Shown: positions 12,850-23,640 of the stretch, one piece after another
Layout of the letters: every line of letters starts with the position of its first letter
How positions within the stretch are numbered: position 1 is the stretch's first letter
Assembly (NCBI GenBank): GCA_951799425.1
Contig: OX637405.1
Coordinates: 24,841,635 to 24,905,634, forward strand
Direction: 5' to 3'
From: Ilex aquifolium
Taxonomy: Eukaryota; Streptophyta; Magnoliopsida; Aquifoliales; Aquifoliaceae
DNA length: 64,000 nt
Made by a program: the position numbers and the translations under genes
Notes under the pieces: generated by a model
What the model saw: the letters and a program-made list of their open reading frames with translations, nothing else
The model's database searches: none
What the model was told of the DNA's origin: nothing

Positions 12850-13000
12850 AAATCGGATTAAAATTGTAGGTGAAAAAATGACAAAATTGAATATTTTTTG
12901 GATGAAACTCACAAAATTGATACTTAGAGCATAAAAGTGTTATTATCCTATTTGTTAAATTTGGATCGGTCGCCACTACTAATGGTATGTCAGGGCCTAA
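12850..13000. repeat. continuation of the 102 bp hairpin array
   Basis: Right of the Tekay insertion the flanking array resumes with GAAACTCACAAAATTGATAC and one more TTGGATCGGTCGC core at about 12,961. This shows the LTR element split a pre-existing array. Confidence 0.75.
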
Positions 13001-13089
13001 GATCAGGCCGAAAGACGTAGTCGATGGACAACAAGTGAATATTTCTATACTACCCCTTGTTGGTCCATAGGGGCGGAGGAGGCTAGGTT

Positions 13090-13867
13090 AGTAGAAAGAT
13101 GGTTATCGGTTCAAGGACGTAAGGTTTTTTCGGTTGATTACAACTTTTTTGGGTTGGATTATAACTATATGGGTAGAGTTACAACTTATTTGGGTATGTT
13201 ATGACTTTTGGGGTGGGGTTACAACTATTTTGGGTGGAGGTTACAACGTTTCTAGGTATGTTATAACTTTTGGGGTGGGGTTCTAATTTTTTTGAGTTGG
13301 GTTACAACTTTTGTGGTGGGGTTCCAGCTTTTTTGGTATGAGTTATAATTTTTTTGGATTGAGTTATAACTTTTGGGGTGGGGTTTCAATTTTTCTGGAT
13401 TGGTTTACAACTTTTGGGATGGGGTTACAACTTTTGGAGTAGGGTTACAACTTTTCTGGATTGAGTTACAACTTTTCTTGATTGAGTTATAACTTTTTTG
13501 GATTGAGTTCTAACCTTTTTGGATGAGTTATTACTTTTTTTGGGTGGGGTTAACACTTTTTGGTATAGGGTTACAATTTTTTTGGCTTGGGTTACAATTT
13601 TTTGGGGATTGAGTTCCAACCCTTTGGGGGTGGAGTTATTACTTTTTTGGGTGGGGTTAACACTTTTTTTGGGAGGGGTTGCAACTTTTGAGGGTTATAT
13701 TATAAGCTTTCTAGATTGGGTTACAATATTTAGGGGTGGGTTTATAACTTTTTGGGGGTAAAGTTATAACTTTTGGGGTATATTACAACTTTGAGGATGA
13801 ATTTACCACATTTTGAGGTTATGTTACCACCTCTTTGGTATGAGGTTATTTGATTTTGTAGTCAAAC
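13090..13867. repeat. A-type 21 bp array, diverged
   Basis: About 35 units of roughly 21-23 bp with the pattern GGGTTACAACTTTTTTGG. The unit matches array A of the giant foldback element (GGTTAAGATTACAACTTTTTT, 18.0-19.2 kb) in the same orientation, but with more G and greater divergence. Open stretches on both strands are by-products of the 21 bp period. Confidence 0.8.
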
Positions 13868-13969
13868 CCAACTCCTTCTTTGATTACTACTTCATCAGGT
13901 AACTGGTATCTCAGTGAAGTGATTAATGGTTAGAAAACCACAAATATTAAATCAAGGGGGTCAATTACT

Positions 13970-14019
13970 TTGGCGGTACAGTACTAAAAAATATATTTCG
14001 GTACTGTAGAAGGACGCCC
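13970..14019. repeat. right terminal repeat of a second foldback-family element
   Basis: The stretch CGGTACAGTACT ... TTCGGTACTGTAG ... GACGCCC matches the last 46 bp of the giant element (CGGTACCGTACC ... ATCGGTACTGTAG ... CGAACCC) with near-identical spacing. The element would end at 14,019 with a possible 9 bp target duplication ATGTGATAC at 14,020-14,028. No matching left end is visible in the window, so it lies to the left or is lost. Confidence 0.65.
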
Positions 14020-14238
14020 ATGTGATACATGCTAGTTGACATGTGCTGTTGCAAATCACTTGGGATGTGCATCTTATGATGGTGTAGGCATGGTCAATTT
14101 TATATAACAGGAATGGAGCAAAGACTGAAACAATAATTGTACTTTCCAAAATAACTAGTGGATTTCTCATCTTCGTATCTGTATCAGTTCGCTGCAGCTG
14201 AAAAGTTGCCTGTATTACATTCTTCCAGTGAGGTACAT

Positions 14239-15324
14239 AGGTGGTATGTCCTTCCTTTAGGTTTTTTCAAAATCAATTTTGATGGAACAAGTTTCAATTC
14301 AAAGGAAGCTGCTAAAATAGGGGGTTATTGAAAGGGATTGCAATAGGAGTTTTGTAGTGGGCCTTACCCAGCTTGGCAAAATTCACTGCTACTATATTTT
14401 CTATACAGATGGGTTTCCAAAATAGAGTGTTGAGGTTAGGCCTCTCAAAATTCGATACGAGACAATTAATCGATACGAATCGACACGAATTAAACGATTT
14501 TGGGTGAGATCTTAACGAGTTTGGGTGATAAACGGGTTGACCCGTCAAACACGTTTAATAAACGGGTCGTGTTCGGTTGAGATCTGTCAATCCGTTTATC
14601 TGGTTAAATAAATTTAATATAATAATAAATTAATAATTATAATAATAATAATAATAATAATAATGAATGAGTAAAGAAAAAACAGTAAAGAAAACATTTA
14701 AAAAAAAAAAGTAAGGAAATCAGTTCAAAAAAATTAGAAAACAAAAGCTTTGAGCATTTGAGACATTAAATGACATTTTCTTTGAATCCCACATCGACAC
14801 ATGGGAGTGGAGAGGGGGCTTTAGTTGCCTAAAAAAGAGGTAGTGAGCCTCCTCCTTTCGGCTATGGCTTATCATGGGTTGTCGGCGGTTGGCTGAAACT
14901 CCTTCATTTGAGGAAAATATAGTTAGAAGCAAAAAAAATGGAGTGTAAAAATTTGTTAAAATAATAATTTTTTTGTTATTTTTAAATTGGTTAAACGAGT
15001 CGTGTCGTGTTATCCATTTATTAAATGGTTCGTATTCGTGCTGAAAATTTTTACCCGTTTATTAAACGTGTCGTATATAAGTTTGTATGTTTTTTACCCA
15101 TCATTCGTTTAACTCGTCACCAACACGTAACCGTTTAATTCGACACAATTGATATCCTTAATTGAGGTGACTCTAAAGGGGTTATTGATGCCGTTGATAA
15201 GGGACAGATGCATCTCTCTGACATGGGACACTTTATTGATCTAATTCAAAGCTTGGCAGATCAAGCTCATCAATTTTCTTTATCATGGGTCAGTAAATCA
15301 GGTAATAGTGCACAAATTTGTTAA
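14239..15324 (+). pseudogene. RNase H-like (RVT_3) pseudogene split by a hAT-like insertion
   Basis: Two halves of one RNase H fold flank an insertion. The first half (14,239-14,425) begins WYVLPLGFFKINFDGTS, with the first catalytic aspartate, and after a one-base shift continues GVIERDCNRSFVVGL. The second half (15,166-15,324) reads GDSKGVIDAVDKG and ends SLSWVSKSGNSAQIC before a TAA; its DS supplies a later catalytic aspartate. The glutamate block between them is eroded. This type of domain occurs in plant LINE tails and in free-standing RNase H-like genes; which source applies is not clear. It is broken by a frameshift and by the 724 bp insertion. Confidence 0.65.
14437..15160. mobile_element. 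hAT-like non-autonomous element
   Basis: 724 bp flanked by GTTGAGGT (14,429-14,436) and ATTGAGGT (15,161-15,168), an 8 bp target duplication with one mismatch, as in hAT elements. The ends start TAGGCCTCTCAA and, on the other strand, TAAGGATATCAA, a short imperfect terminal inverted repeat. Subterminal regions are rich in ACGGGT/ACCCGT and CGTGTCGTGT motifs in both orientations, and a TAA microsatellite sits near 14,620-14,665. No transposase. It carries ATCCCACATCG at 14,786-14,796, identical to the plant snRNA-gene upstream element, possibly by chance. Confidence 0.6.
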
Positions 15325-15846
15325 CTAAACCTGCAAAATATTGTAAAGAACATGTTCTTTGGAGAGAGGGATTGTCGGAGTTCATGTTAACCTCTACATC
15401 AATGTCTTACCAAAACAAAAAATAGTGAATGATTGAATTTCTCGTACTTGGTAAAATATGAATTAAGAAAATTGAAATTTGCTCGACAATCAGTTGATAT
15501 TGACCTCAATTTTGACCAATAGTTTATGTATTGGGCTCAAATTTTCATAAACTCTTTAACGTGGGCCTCCAAGACTTGAGCCCACTTGAATAGGAATGGT
15601 ATACTAGGACCCACCCAAATTACTAGTGACCTAGATATCAAATAAATTAATGATTTCTTCAACATTCTTAGAAATTGATTTCAAATTACCATTTTAGTTC
15701 CCAACCAATTTTTTGAAATTCCAAAATGATGAAGTACCAAAGCCTTAAATAATACAACATTATTTTTTTGTCTTGGACCTCCTCTCCCCCCAACTCGAAA
15801 ATAAATAAACTCTATTGGGTTCACCACTTGACCATCCAAATAAAAT
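15325..15846. other. no feature seen
   Basis: AT-rich sequence without a recognisable gene, repeat boundary or RNA. Confidence 0.5.
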
Positions 15847-16083
15847 CAAACCTATTTGACTAAATATTTTTGGACCAACCTGTCTTTGTAGATCGAATCA
15901 GAAGACTTCAAACATTACTGCATTGCGTTCCCAGGTTTGACTACCTAATGTACATATTTTGCTGCAAACCTATTTGACTAAATATTTTGGCACTAATCTG
16001 TCTTTCTAGATCGAATCGAAAGACTTCAAGTATTAATGCATCGCGTTCCCAGGTTTGACTGCCTAATGTACATATTTTGCGGC
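15847..16083. repeat. 118 bp tandem duplication
   Basis: Two adjacent copies start CAAACCTATTTGACTAAATA at 15,847 and 15,965 and end with CATATTTTGC. They differ at about fifteen positions. No coding signal. Confidence 0.85.
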
Positions 16084-17479
16084 TAGTTATGCGCAATTGG
16101 AGCTTGTACTATAATCACGAGTTTAAATATTACGTATTTGGTGAAAGGAATCATATAATAAACACAATCGAATTTTAAAAATAAATATTGATTCCCCATT
16201 CCAGGATCTATTCATGTTTAATACAAACTGAAAAACCTTAGATCTATAATGAATATTAAGGGTTATCTCTTGAAGCGTACTTTTAACAATCTTCAAGTTT
16301 TCTCAAAAACTTTAAATCTTCAAATCTGAGTTTGATTTTTACCCCAAGCCTCGAAATTGTTTGACTTCTATCAGTATCCACTCGAATTGATAAACTTGAA
16401 GGATCTACCTCAACTTTTGATAAACTAGAAGAGAGAGAGAATGAAGGTGGATTTTCTTGTGCTAGCAAGAGAGAGTTGTTATCTCATCTATCCACCTCGT
16501 GTATGAAGGTATTTATAGAGTCTTAGAAGACTCTATTCCTAGTTTAGATCTAGTTGTAATTATTTTATAATTATATATAACCCATTTATTAACCATTAAT
16601 TGTAATAAAGTCCATAATTAACTCTTAATTAGTTTTTTCACCTTAATTAACTCTTAATTGATTTTCACTTTCCTTTATCTTTTAGTTTCCAACCAATTCT
16701 ATTGTGTGACTCTATAAGTTCAAGCATACCCGGTTGTAGGCATTCGATACTAACTACAAGTAACATCTCAACTTTGAACTCTTTCTAATCTAGCTTGAAT
16801 TAAAACTTTTCTAATTCTTCCTTTATGAAGAACAATTAATATATTTATATTAATTTCATTCTTCGGGCTTTTACTAATCATGGTGACACCTAGTAGCATA
16901 TCATGGTCTGCCTCTGGATAACACGAAGTAGGTAAAAAAACTCATTCAGTCCACAATTATCATGTAATTCAATCATTCTATTACATAATGCCCCAATTGA
17001 ATTACTAGGGTATTAAATTACTGTCAAACCCCTTACTCAATCTTATGTGTTTGATCTTAGGACTATGACTCCCAATGATCAATTAAAAACTCTTTTTCTA
17101 ATTGTCATTCAGCATTGACCAAGAACTCCTTGAGTCATATCCTAGAAGATCACATATGACATTCTTCCTTTTTTTACTAAAGGTGATAGATTCCATGTTA
17201 TACATTCATAAGTCTTCATGCATGTTTAACTATGTCCAACAATACATATCCAAATTACATAATTAATATATGAATATGTTTGTATAGTTAAATCATAGAA
17301 GTTCATGCACAAGACAACCATAGTATCTCAAGTATAAGGATCAGTTGCATAACCATAACTTTAGGATTTAACATTGACAAGTATATAACACTCCATATGA
17401 AAAATTATGCATTAGTCAATGATCACGTTTAGTGTACTTGTTCTCTAACAAAGACCCACACACCTCCTTTAGTGTCTTT
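16084..17479. other. noncoding flank, possibly retroelement-derived
   Basis: No gene recognised. The stretch is continuous, across the giant foldback insertion, with 30,515-30,770, so the two formed one locus before the insertion. The style of the sequence recalls noncoding parts of LTR elements, but no LTR ends were found. Confidence 0.4.
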
Positions 17480-17488
17480 ATACTAGTG
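17480..17488. repeat. 9 bp target site duplication, left
   Basis: ATACTAGTG, repeated exactly at 30,506-30,514. Confidence 0.85.
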
Positions 17489-17549
17489 GGACTTGGCTTC
17501 GGTACCGAAAAGATAAAAATCGGTACGATACCGAAAAATTAAAAGAACT
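17489..17549 (+). repeat. left terminal inverted repeat
   Basis: Begins GGACTTGGCTTCGGTACCGA and continues with TCGGTACGATACCG and an A-rich stretch to AAAAGAAC. About 14 of the first 20 bases match the right end, and the inner part matches better. Confidence 0.8.
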
Positions 17550-17799
17550 GAATGCTCGCCACGTGTACACTTCAAAATTCATAAAAACTTATAACCGGTT
17601 TCACCGGTTTCGATATATACTTTAAAAAATTTAAAATGATGATTATTCATTATATTTAAACATGAAATAAAAATATAAGAAAAAATGTACAAGTTAATGA
17701 CTGAACATGAACATAAACTCCTATACACTTTAAAAATAAGTGATAATAGAAATTAAAATAATAATTATTTATTATATTTAAACATGAAATAAAAATATA

Positions 17800-17985
17800 A
17801 CAAAATCAAAATCATCATCATCATTTATTAAAATTAAGATTGAGATTATAGTACAAAAAAAAAAAAACTGAAACGACGAAGAAGAAGATGGAGTTGCAAA
17901 ATTATTTTTGTTCCTATGAATAGATTTTAAATCATCATCATTTATTAAAACTAAGGTTGAGATCATACTAAACTTATATTTAAAA
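17800..17985. repeat. subterminal block D, left, outer copies
   Basis: One full and one partial copy of a repeat containing ATCATCATTTATTAAAA, an A run, GAAGAAGATGGAGTTGCA and AAATTATTTTTGTTCC. Three inverted copies lie at 29.94-30.36 kb. Confidence 0.8.
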
Positions 17986-18039
17986 AAAATAAATACATTT
18001 TTTGGTTATTTGCTTAAATTACACTGGTACCATTAACAG

Positions 18040-19180
18040 TAAAATTGGTTAAGATTATCACTTTTTTGGTTAATAGTACCACTTTTATGGCTGAAATTAC
18101 CACTTTTTTGGATAACATTACCACTGGTTAAAAGTACCTCTGTTTTGGTTAAGATTACCACTTTTTTGGTTAAGAATATAACTTTTTTGGTTAAGATTAC
18201 AACTTTTTTGGTTAAGGGTACCACTTTTTTGTTTAAAATTAACACTGTTTCGATAAGAGTACCACTTTTTTGGTTAACATTACCACTGTTTTGGTTAAGA
18301 GTACCACTTTTTTGGTAAAGATTATAACTTTTTTGGTTAACAATACTACTGTTTTGATTAAGAGTACCACTGTTTTGGTTAAGATTATCACTTGTTTGGT
18401 TAAGATTACAACTTTTTTGGTTAAGAGTACCACTTTTTTGGTTAACAATACCACTGTTTTGATTAAAAGTACCACTTTTTGGGTTAATATTACCATTTGT
18501 TTGGTTAAGAGTACCATTTTTTTGGTTAATTTTACCACTGTTTTGGTTAAGAGTACCACTTTTTTTGTTAACAATACCATTTTTTTTGTTATGATTATAA
18601 CTTTTTTGGTTAAGATTACAACTTTTTTGATTAAAGGTACCACTTTTTTGGTTAATTACCACTGTTTTTTCTAAGAGTACCATTTTTTTTGTTAACATTA
18701 CCACTGTTTTGATTAAGAGTACAACTGTTTTGGTTAAGATTACCACTCTTTTGGTTAAGATTACAACTTTTTTGGTTAACATTATCACTATTTTGGTCAA
18801 GAGTACCACTGTTTGGTTAATATTACCACTGTTTTGGTTAAGAGTACCACTGTTTTGGTTAAGATTACCACTATTTTGGTTAAGATTACCACTCTTTTGG
18901 TTAAGATTACAACTTTTGTGGTTAACATTACCACTGTTTTGATTAAGAGTACCACTGTTTTGGTTAAGATTACCCATTTTTTGGTTAAGATTACAACTTT
19001 TTTGGTTAAGAATAACACTGTTTTGGTTAAGATTACCACTTTTTTGGTTAAGATTACAACTTTTCTGGTTAACATTACCACTGTTTTGGTTAACATTACA
19101 ACTTTTTTGGTTAAGAGTACCACTTTTTTGGTTAACAATACCACTGTTTTGATTAAAAGTACTGTTTTGATTAAAATATA
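18040..19180. repeat. array A, left arm (21 bp unit)
   Basis: About 54 copies of GGTTAAGATTACCACTTTTTT with few indels. Each unit is seven codons long and carries one T tract of about six bases. Inverted partners fill 28.46-29.93 kb. Regular periodicity leaves several frames open on both strands (peptides such as VKITTFL repeated), which are not genes. Confidence 0.9.
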
Positions 19181-19620
19181 ATAATTTTAACTTAACCCAA
19201 AATATAACGTAAAATAGTGGTGAACTTAGATAACCTAATCTAACATCCTAATATTTTTAACTTAAATTTAATGTCAATCAACAACCCCAAATATTATAAA
19301 TTTTTTAGTATATTTTTATTTAGTTTTAAATAAGATAAATAATCATCATTTATTAAAAATAAGATTGAGTGGTAGTCTTTTCATAAAAAAAAAAAAAACT
19401 GGGAAGATGAATCAGAAAGATTAAAATATGGAGTTGCAGAATTATTTTTATCTTATGAGATTATAAAATCATCATAATCATTTATTAAAACTAAGATTGA
19501 GATTATAGTAAATTCATAAAAAAAAAACTCACACGACAAAAAAGAAGGAATAAAGAAGAAGATGGAGTTGCAAAATTAAAACGAAGGTTAAGATTATAGT
19601 AAACTTATATTTAAAAAAAA
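19181..19620. repeat. inner D copies and spacer, left arm
   Basis: Contains ATTTTAACTTAACCCAAAAT, repeated at about 20,055, and two further D copies with GATGGAGTTGCA near 19,429 and 19,562. Confidence 0.7.
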
Positions 19621-19775
19621 TAAATACACTTTTTTTTTTGTTAAGATTATCATTTTTTTGATTAAAATTACAAGTAAAACTTTTTTGGTTAACAGTAACA
19701 TTTTTTTGATTAAGATTATCACTTATTTAGATAAGAGTACCACTTTTTTTATTAAAATTACCACTTTTTTGGAGC
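19621..19775. repeat. short A-type array
   Basis: A few degenerate 21 bp A units with long T tracts, after the inner D copies. Confidence 0.7.
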
Positions 19776-20160
19776 GCTCATAGCGATCCACTTAAGGATC
19801 AAGTTTGCAAACCAATCTGGATTGGATCCCTACTATTCTTGGAGCGCTCAAACCAGCGATCAAGCTTGTCCAATAAATTTAACTTATACCCCTAAATTAT
19901 TACATTTTTTAAATTTTTTCATCATATTTTTCATATTATACCATCAACTATATAATTAGTTTCATATTACCCCAAATGTTTTTACCTATTTTAATTTAAC
20001 ACTGGTCTACCAAAAATTATAACTTTGTTATAATTTATTTAGCGTGAAAAATATAATAATTTTAACTTAACCCAAAATATAAACCCCAAAAAAAGTAATT
20101 TTACCCAAAAAATTGTGGCAGTATGTAACATTGTAATAGCCAAAAAAAATGTGCTAAACT
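19776..20160. repeat. C-like stretch and spacer, left arm
   Basis: GGAGCGCTCA occurs twice (about 19,772 and 19,841) with GATCAAG and GGATTGGATCC motifs, resembling the GATC-rich block C on the right arm but not a clean array. It is followed by AT-rich spacer repeating part of 19.18-19.21 kb. Confidence 0.55.
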
Positions 20161-23100
20161 TTAACATATAATTTTATACAATTAAAATTTAATTTATCAA
20201 ATTAACATTCAATTCATCAAATTAACACCAAATTAACAATAAATTTCATCAAATTAACATTCAATTTTTTCTAATAAGCATTTAATTTACTAAATTAACA
20301 TTCAAATTCAACTAGTTAACATTAAATTAATCAAATAAACTTTCATTTCATCCAATTAATACTCAATTCATCAAATTAACATTCTAATTATCAAATTAAC
20401 TTTCGAATTTATCAAATTGACATTCAATTTCATCAAACTAACATCTAATTTATCAAATCAACACCAATTTAACATGTAATTTCACCCAATTCAAATTAAC
20501 ATTCAATTCGTCAAATTAATATTCAATTCATCAAATTAACAATCAATTTCATCTAATTAACATTCAATTTTTTCTAATAACCATTTAATTCACCAAATTA
20601 ACATTCAAATTCAACTAGTTAACATTAAATTAATCAACTAAACTTTCAATTTCATTCTATTAATACTCAAATTAACATTCAAATTATGAAATTAACATTC
20701 CAATTTATCAAATTGACATTCAATTTCATCAAATAAACAGCAAATTAACATTCAATTCATCAAATTAACACCAAATTGACAATAAATTTAATTTCATTAA
20801 CATTCAATAATTTCAAATAACCATTTAATTCGTTAAATTAACATTCAAATTTAACTAGTTAATATTAAAAAAATCAAATAAACTTTCGATTTCATTCAAT
20901 TAGCACTCAATTCATCAAATTAACATTCAGATTTGTCAAATTGACATTAAATTATATCAAATTAACAAGTAATTTCATCCAATTAAAATTTAATTTATCA
21001 AATTAAAATTAAATTAACATTCAATTCATCAAATTAACACTAAATTGACACTCAATTTCATGAAATTAACATTCAATTTTTTCCAATAAGCATTTAATTC
21101 ACTAAATTAACATTCAAATTCAACTAGTTAACATTAAATTAATCAAATAAACTTTCAATTTCATTCTATTAACACTCAATTCATCAAATTGACATTCAAA
21201 TTATCAAATTAACATTCCAATTTAGCAAATTGACATTCAATTTCATCAAATAAATACCAAAATTAATATGTAATTTCATCCAATTAAAATTTAATTTATC
21301 AAATTAACACCAAATTAACATTCAATTAATCAAATTAACACCAAATTAACAATCAATTTCATTTAATTAACATTCAATTTTTTCTAATAAGCTTTTTAAT
21401 TCACCAAATTATCATTCAAACTCAATTAGTTAACATTAAATTAATGAAATAAACTTTGAATTTCATTCAATTAGCACTCAATTCATCAAATTAACATTAA
21501 GATTTGTCAAATTGACATTAAATTTCATCAAATTAACATTCAATTTCATCCAATTAAAATGTAATTTATCAAATAAAAACTAAATTAACAGTCAATTCAT
21601 CAAATTAACACTAAATTAACACTCAATTTCATCTATTTAACATTCAATTTTTTTTAATAAGCATTTAATTCACTAAATTAACATTCAAATTCAACTAGTT
21701 AACATTAAATTAATCAAATAAACTTTCAATTTCATTCTATTAACACTCAATTCATCAAATTAACTTTGAAATTATCAAATTAACATTCCAATTTACATGT
21801 AATTTTATTCAATTAAAATTTAATTTATCAAATTAACACCAAATTAACATTCAATTTATCAAATTAACACCAAATTGACAATAAATATCATTTCTTTAAC
21901 ATTCTATATTTTCTAATAAGCATTTAATTCGTTAAATTAACATTCAAATTTAACTAGTTAACATTAAATTAATCAAATAAAGTTTCAATTTCATTCCATT
22001 AGCACTCAATTCATCAAATTAACATTCAGATTTGTCAAATTGACATTAGATTTCATCAAATTAACATATAATTTCACCCAATTAAAATTTAATTCATCAA
22101 CTTAAAACTAAATTAACATTCAATTCATCAAATTAACACTAAATTAATACTCAATTTCATCTAATTAACATTCAATTTTTTATAATAAGCATTTAATTCG
22201 CTGAATTAACATTCAAATTCAACTAGTTAACATTAAATTAATCAAATAAACTTTGAATTTCATTCAATTACCACTCAATTCATTAAATTAGCATTCAGAT
22301 TTATCAAATCGACATTAAATTTCATCAAATTAACATTCAATTTCATCCAATTAAAATTTAATTTATCAAATTAAAACTAAATTAATATTCAATTACTCAA
22401 ATTAACACTAAATTAACACTGAATTTCCTCTAATTAACATCCAATTTTTTCTAATAAACATTTAATTCACTGAATTAACATTCAAATTCAACTAGTTAAC
22501 ATTAAATTAATCAAATAAACTTTCAATTTCATACTATGAACACTTAATTCATCAAATTAACATTAAATTTATCAAATTAACATTCCAATTAACATCTAAT
22601 TTCATTCAATTAAAATTTAATTTATCAAATTAACACCAAATTAACATTCAATTCATCAAATTAACATCAAATTGACAATAAATTTCATTTCATTAACATT
22701 CAATATTTTATAATAAGCATTTAATTCGTTAAATTAAAATTCAAATTTAACTAGTTAACCTTAAATTAATCAAATAATCTTTCAATTTCATTCAATTAGC
22801 ACTCAATTCATCAAATTAACATTCAGATTTGTCAAATTGACATTAAATTTCATCAAATTAACATTCAATTTATGAAATGGACTTTCAATTTCATCAAAGT
22901 AACATGTAATTTCATCAAAATCGACTTTCAATTTCATTAAATTTACATTCGATTTATCAAATTGACATTCAATTTCATCAAATTAACATGTAATTTCATC
23001 AAATCGACTTTCAATTTCATTAAATTAACATTCGATTTATCAAATTGACATTCAATTTCATCAAATTAACATTCAATTTATCAAATTGACATTCAATTTC

Positions 23101-23530
23101 ATCAAATTAAAATGTAATTTCATCAAATCGACTTTCAATTTCATTAAATTAACATTCGATTTATCAAATTGACATTCAATTTAATCAAATGAAAATTCAA
23201 TTTATCCAATGAAAATTCAATTTCATCAAATTAACATGTAATTTCATGAAATCGACTTTCAATTTCATGAAATTAACATTCGATTTATCAAATTGACATT
23301 CAATTTCATCAAATTAACATTCAATTTATGAAATTGACATTCAATTTCATCAAATTAACATGTAATTTCATCAAATCGACTTTCAATTTCATTAAAATAA
23401 CATTCGATTTATCAAATTGACATTCAATTTCATCAAATTAACATTCAATTTGTTAAATTGACATTCAATTTCATCAAATTAACATGTAATTTCATCAAAT
23501 CGACTTTCAATTTCATTAAATTAACATTCG
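20161..23530. repeat. array B, left arm
   Basis: Units of 20-21 bp of the form ATCAAATTAACATTCAATTTC. From 20.16 to about 22.86 kb they are grouped into a higher-order unit of about 240-300 bp marked by TTTTCTAATAAGCATTTAAT and AACTAGTTAACATTAAATTA, about ten times. From about 22.87 kb to the axis the grouping changes to about 124 bp, marked by AAATCGACTTTCAATTTC. Confidence 0.9.
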
Positions 23531-23640
23531 ATTTGATGAAATTGAATGTTAATTTGATGAAATTACATGTTAATTTAATGAAATTGAAAGTCGATTTGAT
23601 GAAATTACATGTTAATTTGATGAAATTGAATGTCAATTTA
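23454..23640. repeat. symmetry axis of the foldback
   Basis: The plus strand from 23,454 and the minus strand from 23,640 read the same for about 73 bases before diverging, leaving a loop of about 40 bp centred near 23,547. This is where the B units change orientation. Confidence 0.85.

Noticed and set aside
13000-13090. Left end of the second foldback-family element
   Set aside because: GGGCC occurs at about 12,993, but neither the GTACC motif nor the 9-mer ATGTGATAC is present.
18033-19181. Several long open stretches on both strands with seven-residue periodic peptides (NQNSGTL, VKITTFL and the like)
   Set aside because: The 21 bp unit is seven codons, so stop-free frames arise automatically on both strands; there is no start context and no non-repetitive domain. 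The same holds for 23.4-23.65, 28.2-29.85 and 13.4-13.76 kb.
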